From Planctomycetaceae bacterium (GTDB lineage: Bacteria > Planctomycetota > Planctomycetia > Pirellulales > UBA1268): a DNA stretch of 8,389 nucleotides. The stretch spans positions 1-8,389 of the forward strand of contig DONH01000416.1 of the NCBI GenBank assembly GCA_003509235.1, read 5' to 3'. Under the pieces are notes generated by a model that was given only the letters and a program-made list of their open reading frames with translations, was not told the origin of the DNA and searched no databases. Below are positions 1 through 6,038 of the stretch, one piece after another (positions within the stretch are counted from its first letter, which is position 1; each line of letters begins with the position of its first letter). The translations under genes and the position numbers were made by a program.

Positions 1-1
1 C

Positions 2-538
2 GAGATTGAAATTCTCGAGCAGAATACAGGCTCACGGTTCGAAATATTACATAGCACAACCGGAAACTCCACAGCGGGGAATCGCCTGGCGACGCTTGTC
101 GATATCGCAACGTCAGCATCCAAGGGTCCTACCAGCATTCCAAAACTGCTTTTTGCCCTTCACAGTAAGGATCCATCGATTCGTTATTGGGCAGCGATAG
201 GCATTGGAAATATCGGTGCACAAACCAAGAGCGCGCTCAAACGTGTTGCAGAATACCTCGACGACCCATCACCGAGTGTACGCATTGCAGCAGCACGAGC
301 CGTTGCCAAACTTGGCTCTCCTGAGGAGGCATTACCCGTCCTTGAGGCCGAGCTCCAAAGTGATCATCAATGGGGACGGCTCGCTGCCGCCATTGTCCTT
401 GACGAAATGGATGAAGAGGCCCGCCCTGCACTCCCCTCTTTACAGCAGGCATTGCTAAACCAGCCGAACAAGTACATTGTTCGAGTCGCGAATAGAGCCA
501 TCAATGAATTAGAAAAAACCGACCATCAAGTCCCATAA
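2..538 (+). CDS. Sulfatase, C-terminal HEAT-repeat part (5' end outside window)
   Basis: The reading frame is open from the left edge and ends at TAA 536-538, giving the last 178 residues of a longer protein. The visible part is a run of helical HEAT-like pairs: about residues 45-72 (containing IRYWAAIGIGNIG), 76-106 (VRIAAARAVAKLG), 109-134 (ending in AAIVLDEMDEEARPALPSL) and a closing helix with YIVRVANRAINELEK. From memory, this layout, including the RYWAA stretch and the final VRVANRA..EL helix, is typical of planctomycete sulfatases that carry HEAT repeats after the catalytic domain. The catalytic domain with the formylglycine motif is not in the window, so the sulfatase call is an inference from the tail. 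The next gene starts 14 nt downstream on the same strand, which fits an operon with the sialidase and two further sulfatases. A stand-alone HEAT-repeat protein is the main alternative. Confidence 0.75.
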   Translation, partial: EIEILEQNTGSRFEILHSTTGNSTAGNRLATLVDIATSASKGPTSIPKLLFALHSKDPSIRYWAAIGIGNIGAQTKSALKRVAEYLDDPSPSVRIAAARAVAKLGSPEEALPVLEAELQSDHQWGRLAAAIVLDEMDEEARPALPSLQQALLNQPNKYIVRVANRAINELEKTDHQVP

Positions 539-552
539 CAAGTAGAGACTCT

Positions 553-1722
553 ATGATGAATCGACTTGCTTTATACGCCTTTGTGTTCGTAGGCATCGCA
601 ATCTGTCCCCAACCGTGTTTCTCAGCAGATAACGAGCGCCCTTATGTCGTTATTCATCGCCAGGGAGACTTTGGCTGTCATACATTCCGCATACCTGGAA
701 TTGCAAAAACGAATGACGGCACATTACTTGCCGTCTACGACATGCGATATACAAGCCGCCGAGATCTTCAAGCACATATCGACATTGGCCTATCTCGCTC
801 AACAGACAGCGGTCAAACTTGGGAACGCCCACGACCAATAATGGATATGGGTGAATATGGAGGTCTGCCGCAGGACCAGAACGGCTGCTCGGACCCAAAC
901 ATTCTGATTGACACAGCTACTGGTGAAATTCTTGTTACTGCCTTGTGGACTCACGCAAAACCGGGAACCCATCAATGGCGAGCAGATGGATCTGAGCCCG
1001 GCCTTGACCCAGCTGAATCGTCGCAATTCATGGTTGTACGGTCACACGATGATGGCAAGACATGGACGAAACCTGAAAACTGGACTGCACAACTCAAAGA
1101 CCCCACCTGGTTTCTATTTGCACCAGCACCAGGCAATGGCATCACACTTTCCAACGGCACATTAGTCATTCCCACACAAGGTCGGGATGCAAGCGGCACA
1201 CCGTTTTCCAATCTGACGTGGAGTGACAATCATGGCAAAACATGGACAGTGTCCAGCCCTGCTCGATCAAATACGACAGAGTCAGCTGTCGTGGAACTGT
1301 CTAATGGGTCACTTATGCTTAACAGCCGAGACAACCGAAACCGTCAAGACAAATCAAAAACAAATGGTAGAGCAGTTAGTGTGACTTCCGACCTTGGTGA
1401 TCACTGGACAATACATGAGTCTGACCATGGTGCTCTACCCGAACCTGTGTGTATGGCGAGCCTCATATCTCACCAATTAGATGACGGCCGGTCAGTTCTA
1501 TTTTTTTCAAACCCCCACCATACGTCAAAACGAAAAAAAATGACTGTTCAGATGAGCCTCGACGACGGAACAACATGGGCCAAGCAGATCCTGCTTGACG
1601 AAGAAGGTGGTGCATACAGTTCACTCGTAATGGTAGATGACAGTACACTTGGAATTCTGTACGAATCATCCAGAGCAGACCTCATCTTCCAAACTATTGA
1701 CCTCAAAGAATTCGGACTCTGA
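553..1722 (+). CDS. Exported exo-alpha-sialidase family protein (GH33-type)
   Basis: This 389-residue protein is a six-bladed-propeller sialidase-family enzyme, predicted to release terminal sialic acid or a related acidic sugar outside the cytoplasm. A Sec signal peptide covers about residues 1-25 (cleavage after CFSA). The expected catalytic set is present. The FRIP motif gives Arg46; Arg65 follows; Asp71 is in place for acid/base catalysis (the same 25-residue spacing from the FRIP Arg as in the Salmonella enzyme). Glu243 lies in TTESAVVELSNG, Arg259 in LNSRDN, Arg327 in SNPHHTSKRKKM, and the Tyr355 nucleophile in GGAYSS with Glu371 nearby. Five Asp-box-like blades lie at about 83-90, 164-171, 224-231, 278-285 and 335-342; the third has Asn where Asp is usual and the fourth lacks the usual Thr before Trp. 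The start is ATGATG: AGAG at 544-547 lies 5 nt from the first ATG and 8 nt from the second (556), so either may be used. It sits between sulfatase genes, suggesting a sulfated sialoglycan-like substrate. Substrate identity is not proven. Confidence 0.88.
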   Translation: MMNRLALYAFVFVGIAICPQPCFSADNERPYVVIHRQGDFGCHTFRIPGIAKTNDGTLLAVYDMRYTSRRDLQAHIDIGLSRSTDSGQTWERPRPIMDMGEYGGLPQDQNGCSDPNILIDTATGEILVTALWTHAKPGTHQWRADGSEPGLDPAESSQFMVVRSHDDGKTWTKPENWTAQLKDPTWFLFAPAPGNGITLSNGTLVIPTQGRDASGTPFSNLTWSDNHGKTWTVSSPARSNTTESAVVELSNGSLMLNSRDNRNRQDKSKTNGRAVSVTSDLGDHWTIHESDHGALPEPVCMASLISHQLDDGRSVLFFSNPHHTSKRKKMTVQMSLDDGTTWAKQILLDEEGGAYSSLVMVDDSTLGILYESSRADLIFQTIDLKEFGL

Positions 1723-1767
1723 GCTCCCCGAAGTGACTAGCACAAACCTTCTCTAGCCGGACCTTCC

Positions 1768-3099
1768 ATGAAACTATTTTTTTTCTTTACGACTCTTCTT
1801 GCTGTCTTTGTTACGCACCAACTCCAAGCAGCTGAAAAGCCGAATGTCATCCTCATTCTTTGTGATGATGTTGGCTTTGAATGCTTTGGCTCATACGGAA
1901 GCCGTGAGTATAGAACTCCGCGTCTTGATGCACTCGCAGCAAACGGAGTACGATTCGAGAACTGCCACTCGACACCTCTCTGTACACCGAGCCGAGTGAA
2001 TCTCATGTCTGGAAAGTCAAACGTATTTAATTACTTTGACTTTGGCGTGTATCCAGAAGGTCAGCCCACATTCGCAAATTACTTCCAGGAGCACGATTAT
2101 CAAACAGCTGTTGCGGGCAAGTGGCAGTTGCTTACAGGAAAGGGTGGCATCACTCCCGAGCAAGCCGGCTTTGACACGCACTGTTTGTGGAATATTCCCG
2201 GTGGTGGCAGAAATCGCTACTGGAATCCCTCACTCGTACAAGATGGCGAACTACTAGATCTCCCTGAAAATAGTTACGGACCCGACATAACCACGGATTT
2301 TCTGATTGATTTTATTAAGAAAAAACAAGCAGATCCATTTCTTGTTTATTTCCCGATGATTCTTCCACACAACCCGTTCCACGTTACACCGGAGAGTGAA
2401 GACCCTCAATCGGTCGATGCCAAAAAGAACTTCATCGACATGGTGCAATACATAGACAGGAACGTTGGCCGTCTTGAGGACACACTCATTTCACTGGGAT
2501 TGCGCGAGAAAACTCTCATCATCTTTACAAGCGACAATGGCACGAACGCACAGTTGACGTCTGAACTCAATGGCGAGGCAATTCAGGGAGGCAAAGGTTA
2601 TACTCACGACTATGGAACGCACGTACCACTCATCGTCAACTGGCCTGAACAAATCCAAGGGGGACGGATCGTTGATGACCTTGTCTGTTTTTCTGACATC
2701 TTCCCGACAATAGTAGACGCGGCGCAGCTCCCCGCAAAACAGATTGATGACGGAGATGGCTGGAGTTTCTGGCCGCAGTGTGAAGGCAAAACTGGCCGGC
2801 CACGTGATTGGATATATTGCTATTATTTTCCCCGCCCATCATCTGCAAAATACAACAATAAATACAGCCACTACGAGGTCAGCTTTGCACGGAACAAGCG
2901 GTTCAAGCTCTACAACAACGGGGACATCTTCGATACAACAACTGATGTGCTTGAAAAGGAACCCCTCACTGAGACCAACCCTGCAGCCATCCCTGATTCT
3001 GCCCGCACCATGCTTCAAGACGCAATTTCGTCGTACCCTGTCGCCGGATTAAATGCCAACCGCCCAAAGCGAAAGCGGACTGAAAAAAAGAAAAAGTAG
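1768..3099 (+). CDS. Exported family S1 sulfatase with Gln variant (GKWQL)
   Basis: This 443-residue type I sulfatase hydrolyses sulfate esters, most likely on a carbohydrate. A signal peptide spans residues 1-22 (Phe-rich core, cleavage near LQAA). The mature part opens with KPNVILILCDD, giving calcium ligands Asp33 and Asp34. Cys72 in CTPSR (72-76) is the residue converted to formylglycine, with Arg76. Lys118 is in AGKWQL, His201 in LPHNPF, Asp256-Asn257 in TSDNGT and Lys276 in GGKG. The length is normal for the family. The position two after Lys118 is Gln120, where arylsulfatase A has His125; from memory the GKWQL form recurs in one sulfatase subgroup, so it may be a subfamily mark and not a loss. 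The C-terminus is a strongly basic tail (RPKRKRTEKKKK). No clear Shine-Dalgarno precedes the ATG; the start is set by the signal peptide. The gene lies 45 nt after the sialidase gene. The exact sulfate position cleaved cannot be read from the sequence. Confidence 0.93.
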   Translation: MKLFFFFTTLLAVFVTHQLQAAEKPNVILILCDDVGFECFGSYGSREYRTPRLDALAANGVRFENCHSTPLCTPSRVNLMSGKSNVFNYFDFGVYPEGQPTFANYFQEHDYQTAVAGKWQLLTGKGGITPEQAGFDTHCLWNIPGGGRNRYWNPSLVQDGELLDLPENSYGPDITTDFLIDFIKKKQADPFLVYFPMILPHNPFHVTPESEDPQSVDAKKNFIDMVQYIDRNVGRLEDTLISLGLREKTLIIFTSDNGTNAQLTSELNGEAIQGGKGYTHDYGTHVPLIVNWPEQIQGGRIVDDLVCFSDIFPTIVDAAQLPAKQIDDGDGWSFWPQCEGKTGRPRDWIYCYYFPRPSSAKYNNKYSHYEVSFARNKRFKLYNNGDIFDTTTDVLEKEPLTETNPAAIPDSARTMLQDAISSYPVAGLNANRPKRKRTEKKKK

Positions 3100-3163
3100 C
3101 ACATGCTGTCACACTACATAGTGCGGCAATTCATCACACACGTACTCAACGCGGTTTGGAAAA

Positions 3164-4666
3164 ATGCAACCAGAACTCTCAACACTTTGTTCCGTGTGGC
3201 TGCAGTCACTGCGTCGAATGGTATCCATTTCTCTTGCGTGCTCGTTCAGCTTACCTCTCATGGCTGACCCGTCTCAACCAAATGTGCTACTCATTTTGTC
3301 TGATGACCACAGCGTGCCCCATATCAGTTGCTATGACGAACCAAACACAACGAAATTCAATATCACTCCAAATCTTCACAAGTTCGCTGAGCAGGGAATG
3401 AGATTCGATCGGGCCTACACAACTGCTCCACAATGCGCACCATCACGCATCTCAATATTCGCCTGCCGTTCTCCTGTAGGAATCGGTGTCACACGATTTG
3501 CCCAGCCAGCTCAAGCGAATGTCCCATTTTTCACAGATGTACTTCGTTCAGAAGGGTACTGGGTTGGCCTTGACGGACGCCATCAACACCTGGACGGACG
3601 CATTCGAGAGGCTGAGCATATTGATACAGCTCTCCGCAAGGCCGGCATGCAAAATCTCGATGAACGGTTTGATCATTTTGTACGCAGCGCAGGAACGAAA
3701 GGTGATCAGCTCGATCAAGTAGGCCAACGGATTGACACTGTCCTCGACAAGGTCCCCGAAAACAAGCCCTTCTTTCTTTATTTTGGATTCAACCAGCCAC
3801 ATAGAAAATTTTCAGCTACTTATGATGGCATTAATCCAGATGAATTGAGGCTGCCTCCCGACTGGCCTGACTTGCCAGAGGTTCGGGTTGACTACGCCCG
3901 GTATCTCGCGTCGGTGCGCGAATTGGATCAAGGATTTGGGCAGATCATGCAGCTTCTTATTGAGCGTGGTATCGAAGACAACACACTCGTTCTTTTCATG
4001 GGTGACAATGGAGAGGCCCTGCTTCGCGGCAAGGGTACGCTTTATGATCGCGGCACACATGTACCACTCTTAATTCGCTGGCCGGGGCATGTCCCACCAC
4101 ATTCCAAATCCTCTGCCCTTATTTGCGGCACGGATTTAGGACCAACTATTCTTGAAGCATGCGGAATGGAGCCTGCAAGAGGGATGACAGGCCGAAGTTT
4201 TCTTGGTGAATTGACCGGAAAGAAACCAACCGGCCGAAGTTATGTTTTTGCCGAGCGCGGCTGGCACTTTGGGCCGATCACCCGAACAGACGGCCTTGAC
4301 TTATCGCGTTCAATTACATCAACACGGTATCGCTTCATTTACAATGCGTTACCGGACCGCAGCTACACCCCAGTCGACATGGCAAATAAAGACGCCTGGC
4401 AAGCCATTCAGCAAGCCCATGCCGCAGGGCAACTTTCGCCGCTCCATCAACGGCTGTATTTCGAAAAGCCACGCCCAATGATTGAACTCTACGACCTGAA
4501 AAATGATCCGCTTGAACTTTGTAATCTTGCTGGTAACACGTCCACCGATAACACGGAAGACACACTGCGCAAAGAACTAGAAGCATGGATGGTCCACGAA
4601 AGTGACTTCCTGCCCTTGCCCACACACGCACTGCAAACAAAAATCAAGAAAAAAACAGACAAATAA
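3164..4666 (+). CDS. Exported family S1 sulfatase (GRHQHLDG variant)
   Basis: This 500-residue type I sulfatase is distinct from its neighbour. The N-terminus has LRR at 16-18 and a hydrophobic stretch to about residue 34 (LPLMA, then DPSQPN), read as a Sec signal peptide. The start at 3164 is poorly supported by a ribosome site, and Met19 (ATG at 3218) would leave a short but workable signal, so the start is uncertain. Metal ligands are Asp47-Asp48 (LSDDH). Cys91 in CAPSR (91-95) is the formylglycine precursor, and Asp280-Asn281 and Lys290 (RGKGTLYDRGTH) complete the site, with His213 in QPHRKF. Where many sulfatases have GKWHLG, this one has GRHQHLDG, with Arg139 at the Lys position and His142 downstream. 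Residues 440-456 (ELYDLKNDPLELCNLAG) form the usual C-terminal substrate-side segment. It ends in a Lys-rich tail (KIKKKTDK). It follows the other sulfatase by 64 nt, suggesting a second sulfate position or sugar is targeted. Confidence 0.92.
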   Translation: MQPELSTLCSVWLQSLRRMVSISLACSFSLPLMADPSQPNVLLILSDDHSVPHISCYDEPNTTKFNITPNLHKFAEQGMRFDRAYTTAPQCAPSRISIFACRSPVGIGVTRFAQPAQANVPFFTDVLRSEGYWVGLDGRHQHLDGRIREAEHIDTALRKAGMQNLDERFDHFVRSAGTKGDQLDQVGQRIDTVLDKVPENKPFFLYFGFNQPHRKFSATYDGINPDELRLPPDWPDLPEVRVDYARYLASVRELDQGFGQIMQLLIERGIEDNTLVLFMGDNGEALLRGKGTLYDRGTHVPLLIRWPGHVPPHSKSSALICGTDLGPTILEACGMEPARGMTGRSFLGELTGKKPTGRSYVFAERGWHFGPITRTDGLDLSRSITSTRYRFIYNALPDRSYTPVDMANKDAWQAIQQAHAAGQLSPLHQRLYFEKPRPMIELYDLKNDPLELCNLAGNTSTDNTEDTLRKELEAWMVHESDFLPLPTHALQTKIKKKTDK

Positions 4667-4732
4667 ACTCATGTTGTCTTGCGGCAACCTTCCGTATCAT
4701 TTGAATACTTTTGCTCCTACCAAAGTCAATTT

Positions 4733-4741
4733 AAAGAGAAA
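4733..4741 (+). promoter_or_regulatory. Ribosome binding site of the EF-hand gene
   Basis: The purine stretch AAAGAGAAA ends 6 nt before ATG 4748. It supports that start over the in-frame ATG at 4679, which would place this stretch inside the coding sequence. Confidence 0.45.
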
Positions 4742-4747
4742 CTACCC

Positions 4748-5056
4748 ATGACTCACCTTTCCTTTGTTTCTGCTTGTCTATTTGCTGGTATTGGCTTGTG
4801 TCTTGGAAGCCCTCAGGCACAGTCGGCTGAGAAGGATGAAACCAAGAAATGGACAGCAACGAAAATGTTTGAGAAAAAGGACATTGATCAAGACGGCTTT
4901 TTGACGTTTGATGAATTTAAGCAGGGAAGAAACGAAAAGTTCCTTCAAAATGCCAAGAAGCGTTTTCAAGCCCTCGATACAAATGAAGACGACAAAGTTT
5001 CACTTGATGAACTGAAGACTGGCTGGGCCGACATGACACGGAACAAAAAGAAATAA
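4748..5056 (+). CDS. Small exported EF-hand calcium-binding protein
   Basis: This gene encodes 102 residues with a signal peptide to about residue 27 (hydrophobic core LFAGIGLCLG, then QAQSA) and a tandem pair of EF-hand loops. Loop 1 is residues 45-56 (DIDQDGFLTFDE), with Asp at 1, 3 and 5, Gly at 6 and Glu at 12, a full canonical loop. Loop 2 is residues 77-88 (DTNEDDKVSLDE), with Asp/Asn/Asp at 1, 3 and 5 and Glu at 12, but Asp in place of Gly at 6. I chose ATG 4748 because it puts the signal peptide at the N-terminus and has AAAGAGAAA at 4733-4741 ahead of it; an upstream in-frame ATG at 4679 would add 23 residues with no signal character. It lies 81 nt after a sulfatase gene. Sulfatases need calcium, so a role in calcium handling near them is plausible but unproven. 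It ends with a basic RNKKK tail. Confidence 0.85.
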   Translation: MTHLSFVSACLFAGIGLCLGSPQAQSAEKDETKKWTATKMFEKKDIDQDGFLTFDEFKQGRNEKFLQNAKKRFQALDTNEDDKVSLDELKTGWADMTRNKKK

Positions 5057-5088
5057 CCAGCCATCGCGCTATCCAGCCATCACGCTAC
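5057..5088 (+). repeat. Imperfect 16-bp tandem repeat (two copies)
   Basis: CCAGCCATCGCGCTAT (5057-5072) is followed directly by CCAGCCATCACGCTAC (5073-5088), which is 14 of 16 identical. It starts at the first base after the EF-hand stop codon. It has no visible inverted symmetry, so it is not an obvious terminator. A local duplication is the simplest explanation. Confidence 0.6.
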
Positions 5089-5299
5089 ACCTTCAAAACA
5101 CGGAACATCACCGACTTTTGCAAGGGCTAACAGTCGTCCTAAAGAGTGAACAATCTGTGCAAAGAGTGCCTGCTTTTTGGGCAGCGCAATCGGGTTCACA
5201 GAATGACTGCGCGACATACTCATTGAAATCGTTGTAAGCCATATTCGCCGTAGCTTTCCAACCACCAACACCTTCTGCCTCAACCCCAAAAAGCTGTGA

Positions 5300-5506
5300 A
5301 AAGAAGGAAATCTGTCAGCGTGGGACGACCAGACCGTCGCCGACGAAAAAAGTGATTGCATGAGGTTTTTTGGCACACATCTTGCTCAAGTATATCAATG
5401 GCAAGAAGAGGTGAGGTCCAAAGCGATACGACTCGATGAAATTTTTCAGGAATGGTTTAACGCCCAAGAAAATCATTCATGGGGTTATTTCGTAGTAGTT
5501 GGCTAA
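5300..5506 (+). pseudogene. Possible gene remnant or small ORF
   Basis: A plus-strand frame is open from 5300 (just after a TGA) to TAA 5504-5506. It includes an ATG at 5360 that would give 48 residues. The composition is protein-like: SAWDDQTVADEKSDC, then MRFFGTHLAQVYQWQEEV, then RLDEIFQEWFNAQENHSWGY and a hydrophobic end. A helix rich in Trp, Gln and Glu is suggested. There is no good ribosome site before the ATG, and the frame is broken upstream, so a C-terminal remnant of a decayed or truncated gene is more likely than a functional small gene. I do not recognise the family. Chance openness cannot be excluded for about 68 codons. Confidence 0.22.
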
Positions 5507-5534
5507 CACAAGATCTTGCTAATACCTAATAAAA

Positions 5535-5540
5535 GCGAGG
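5535..5540 (+). promoter_or_regulatory. Ribosome binding site of the gene at 5550
   Basis: GCGAGG lies 9 nt before ATG 5550, a reasonable Shine-Dalgarno match that supports this start codon. Confidence 0.5.
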
Positions 5541-5549
5541 CGGCACACA

Positions 5550-6008
5550 ATGACTCTGAGCAATTCATTTATCAAAAACAGGAAAACGCTTTTGCATATT
5601 TTCCAAAATAGACCCTACCGTCTAGGCCTTGCGGTCTTTGTGCTATTTTTGCTAAGCAGCATCCTGTTTTCACGCCACGCTACGGGAGTTGGTCACAAGG
5701 CCTGGCTCATTAGCTGGGCATATGCTGATATTTTCCACCCACCTAAGTACGATGCAGAGAAGGTTGAATTAATTGCCCGTTTAAAACTCTATACTCAGTT
5801 TCATGATCCAAGCACTATCCAAATCCTAGATCATCGCCCATTCGGTGAAGAAGCTATCGTCTATACAATTCAACATTTCAAGCCAGACGGCAGCATACTT
5901 CAAACCGAGAAGCTAGTCTGGGTTCACTGGAAACCTTGGACCATGAATAACGGAGAAACTATCTTGCGTGAATCTGATGCGCGTCAACTCGTCAACGCTA
6001 CGCTCTAG
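5550..6008 (+). CDS. Uncharacterised single-pass membrane-anchored protein
   Basis: This 152-residue protein is of a family I do not recognise. Residues 1-23 are basic (IKNRKT, QNRPYR) and are followed by one hydrophobic segment at about 25-41 (GLAVFVLFLLSSILF). This suggests an uncleaved signal anchor with the N-terminus inside and about 110 residues outside the cytoplasmic membrane. The outer part alternates charged and aromatic residues (ISWAYADIFHPPKYDAEKVE, EEAIVYTIQHFKPDG, LVWVHWKPW), which suggests a small mixed alpha/beta domain, but no catalytic motif is visible. A GCGAGG ribosome site supports the start. The gene stands alone on the plus strand, separated from the sulfatase block by about 490 nt, and converges with the minus-strand gene 30 nt downstream. 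It is probably a real gene because the length, ribosome site and membrane topology agree; the function is unknown. Confidence 0.7.
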   Translation: MTLSNSFIKNRKTLLHIFQNRPYRLGLAVFVLFLLSSILFSRHATGVGHKAWLISWAYADIFHPPKYDAEKVELIARLKLYTQFHDPSTIQILDHRPFGEEAIVYTIQHFKPDGSILQTEKLVWVHWKPWTMNNGETILRESDARQLVNATL

Positions 6009-6038
6009 ATTCACTTACCGGTCAAACTGACTAATTTA

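Larger units (their letters stand above)
5057..5549. other. About 490-nt region without a confident gene
   Basis: Besides the tandem repeat at its left end, this stretch holds no complete gene I can support. On the plus strand two open stretches look somewhat protein-like: one ends at a TAA near 5238 (containing RVPAFWAAQSGSQNDCATYS) and one runs from 5300 to 5506. On the minus strand a 98-codon frame (5080-5376) is open but resembles nothing I recognise, and its composition is low in acidic residues. The sequence AAAGAGTG occurs twice, 20 nt apart, at 5141 and 5161. The promoter of the gene at 5550 presumably lies near the right end; no clear -35/-10 pair stands out. I see no tRNA or strong hairpin. 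Confidence 0.5.

Noticed and set aside
1777..1784. Run of eight T in the sulfatase signal peptide, and a run of eight A at 1533-1540 in the sialidase, as phase-variation tracts
   Set aside because: Both are short, both genes are intact, and such runs are expected where Phe or Lys codons cluster.
3112..3123. CACTACATAGTG as a possible hairpin terminator between the two complete sulfatase genes
   Set aside because: The stem is only 4-5 bp with a tiny loop and there is no T run after it.
4679..4747. Upstream in-frame ATG for the EF-hand gene
   Set aside because: It would put 23 polar and aromatic residues before a good signal peptide and bury the likely ribosome site in the coding sequence.
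5080..5376. 98-codon open frame on the minus strand between the EF-hand gene and the membrane-anchored protein gene
   Set aside because: It has very few acidic residues, no ribosome site and no recognisable motif, and it overlaps plus-strand stretches of better composition. A worn transposase end was considered but no catalytic motif supports it.
5499..5525. TTGGCT and TAATAC as a promoter for the gene at 5550
   Set aside because: Spacing is 15 nt and both boxes match poorly; planctomycete promoters are not well enough defined to support the call.
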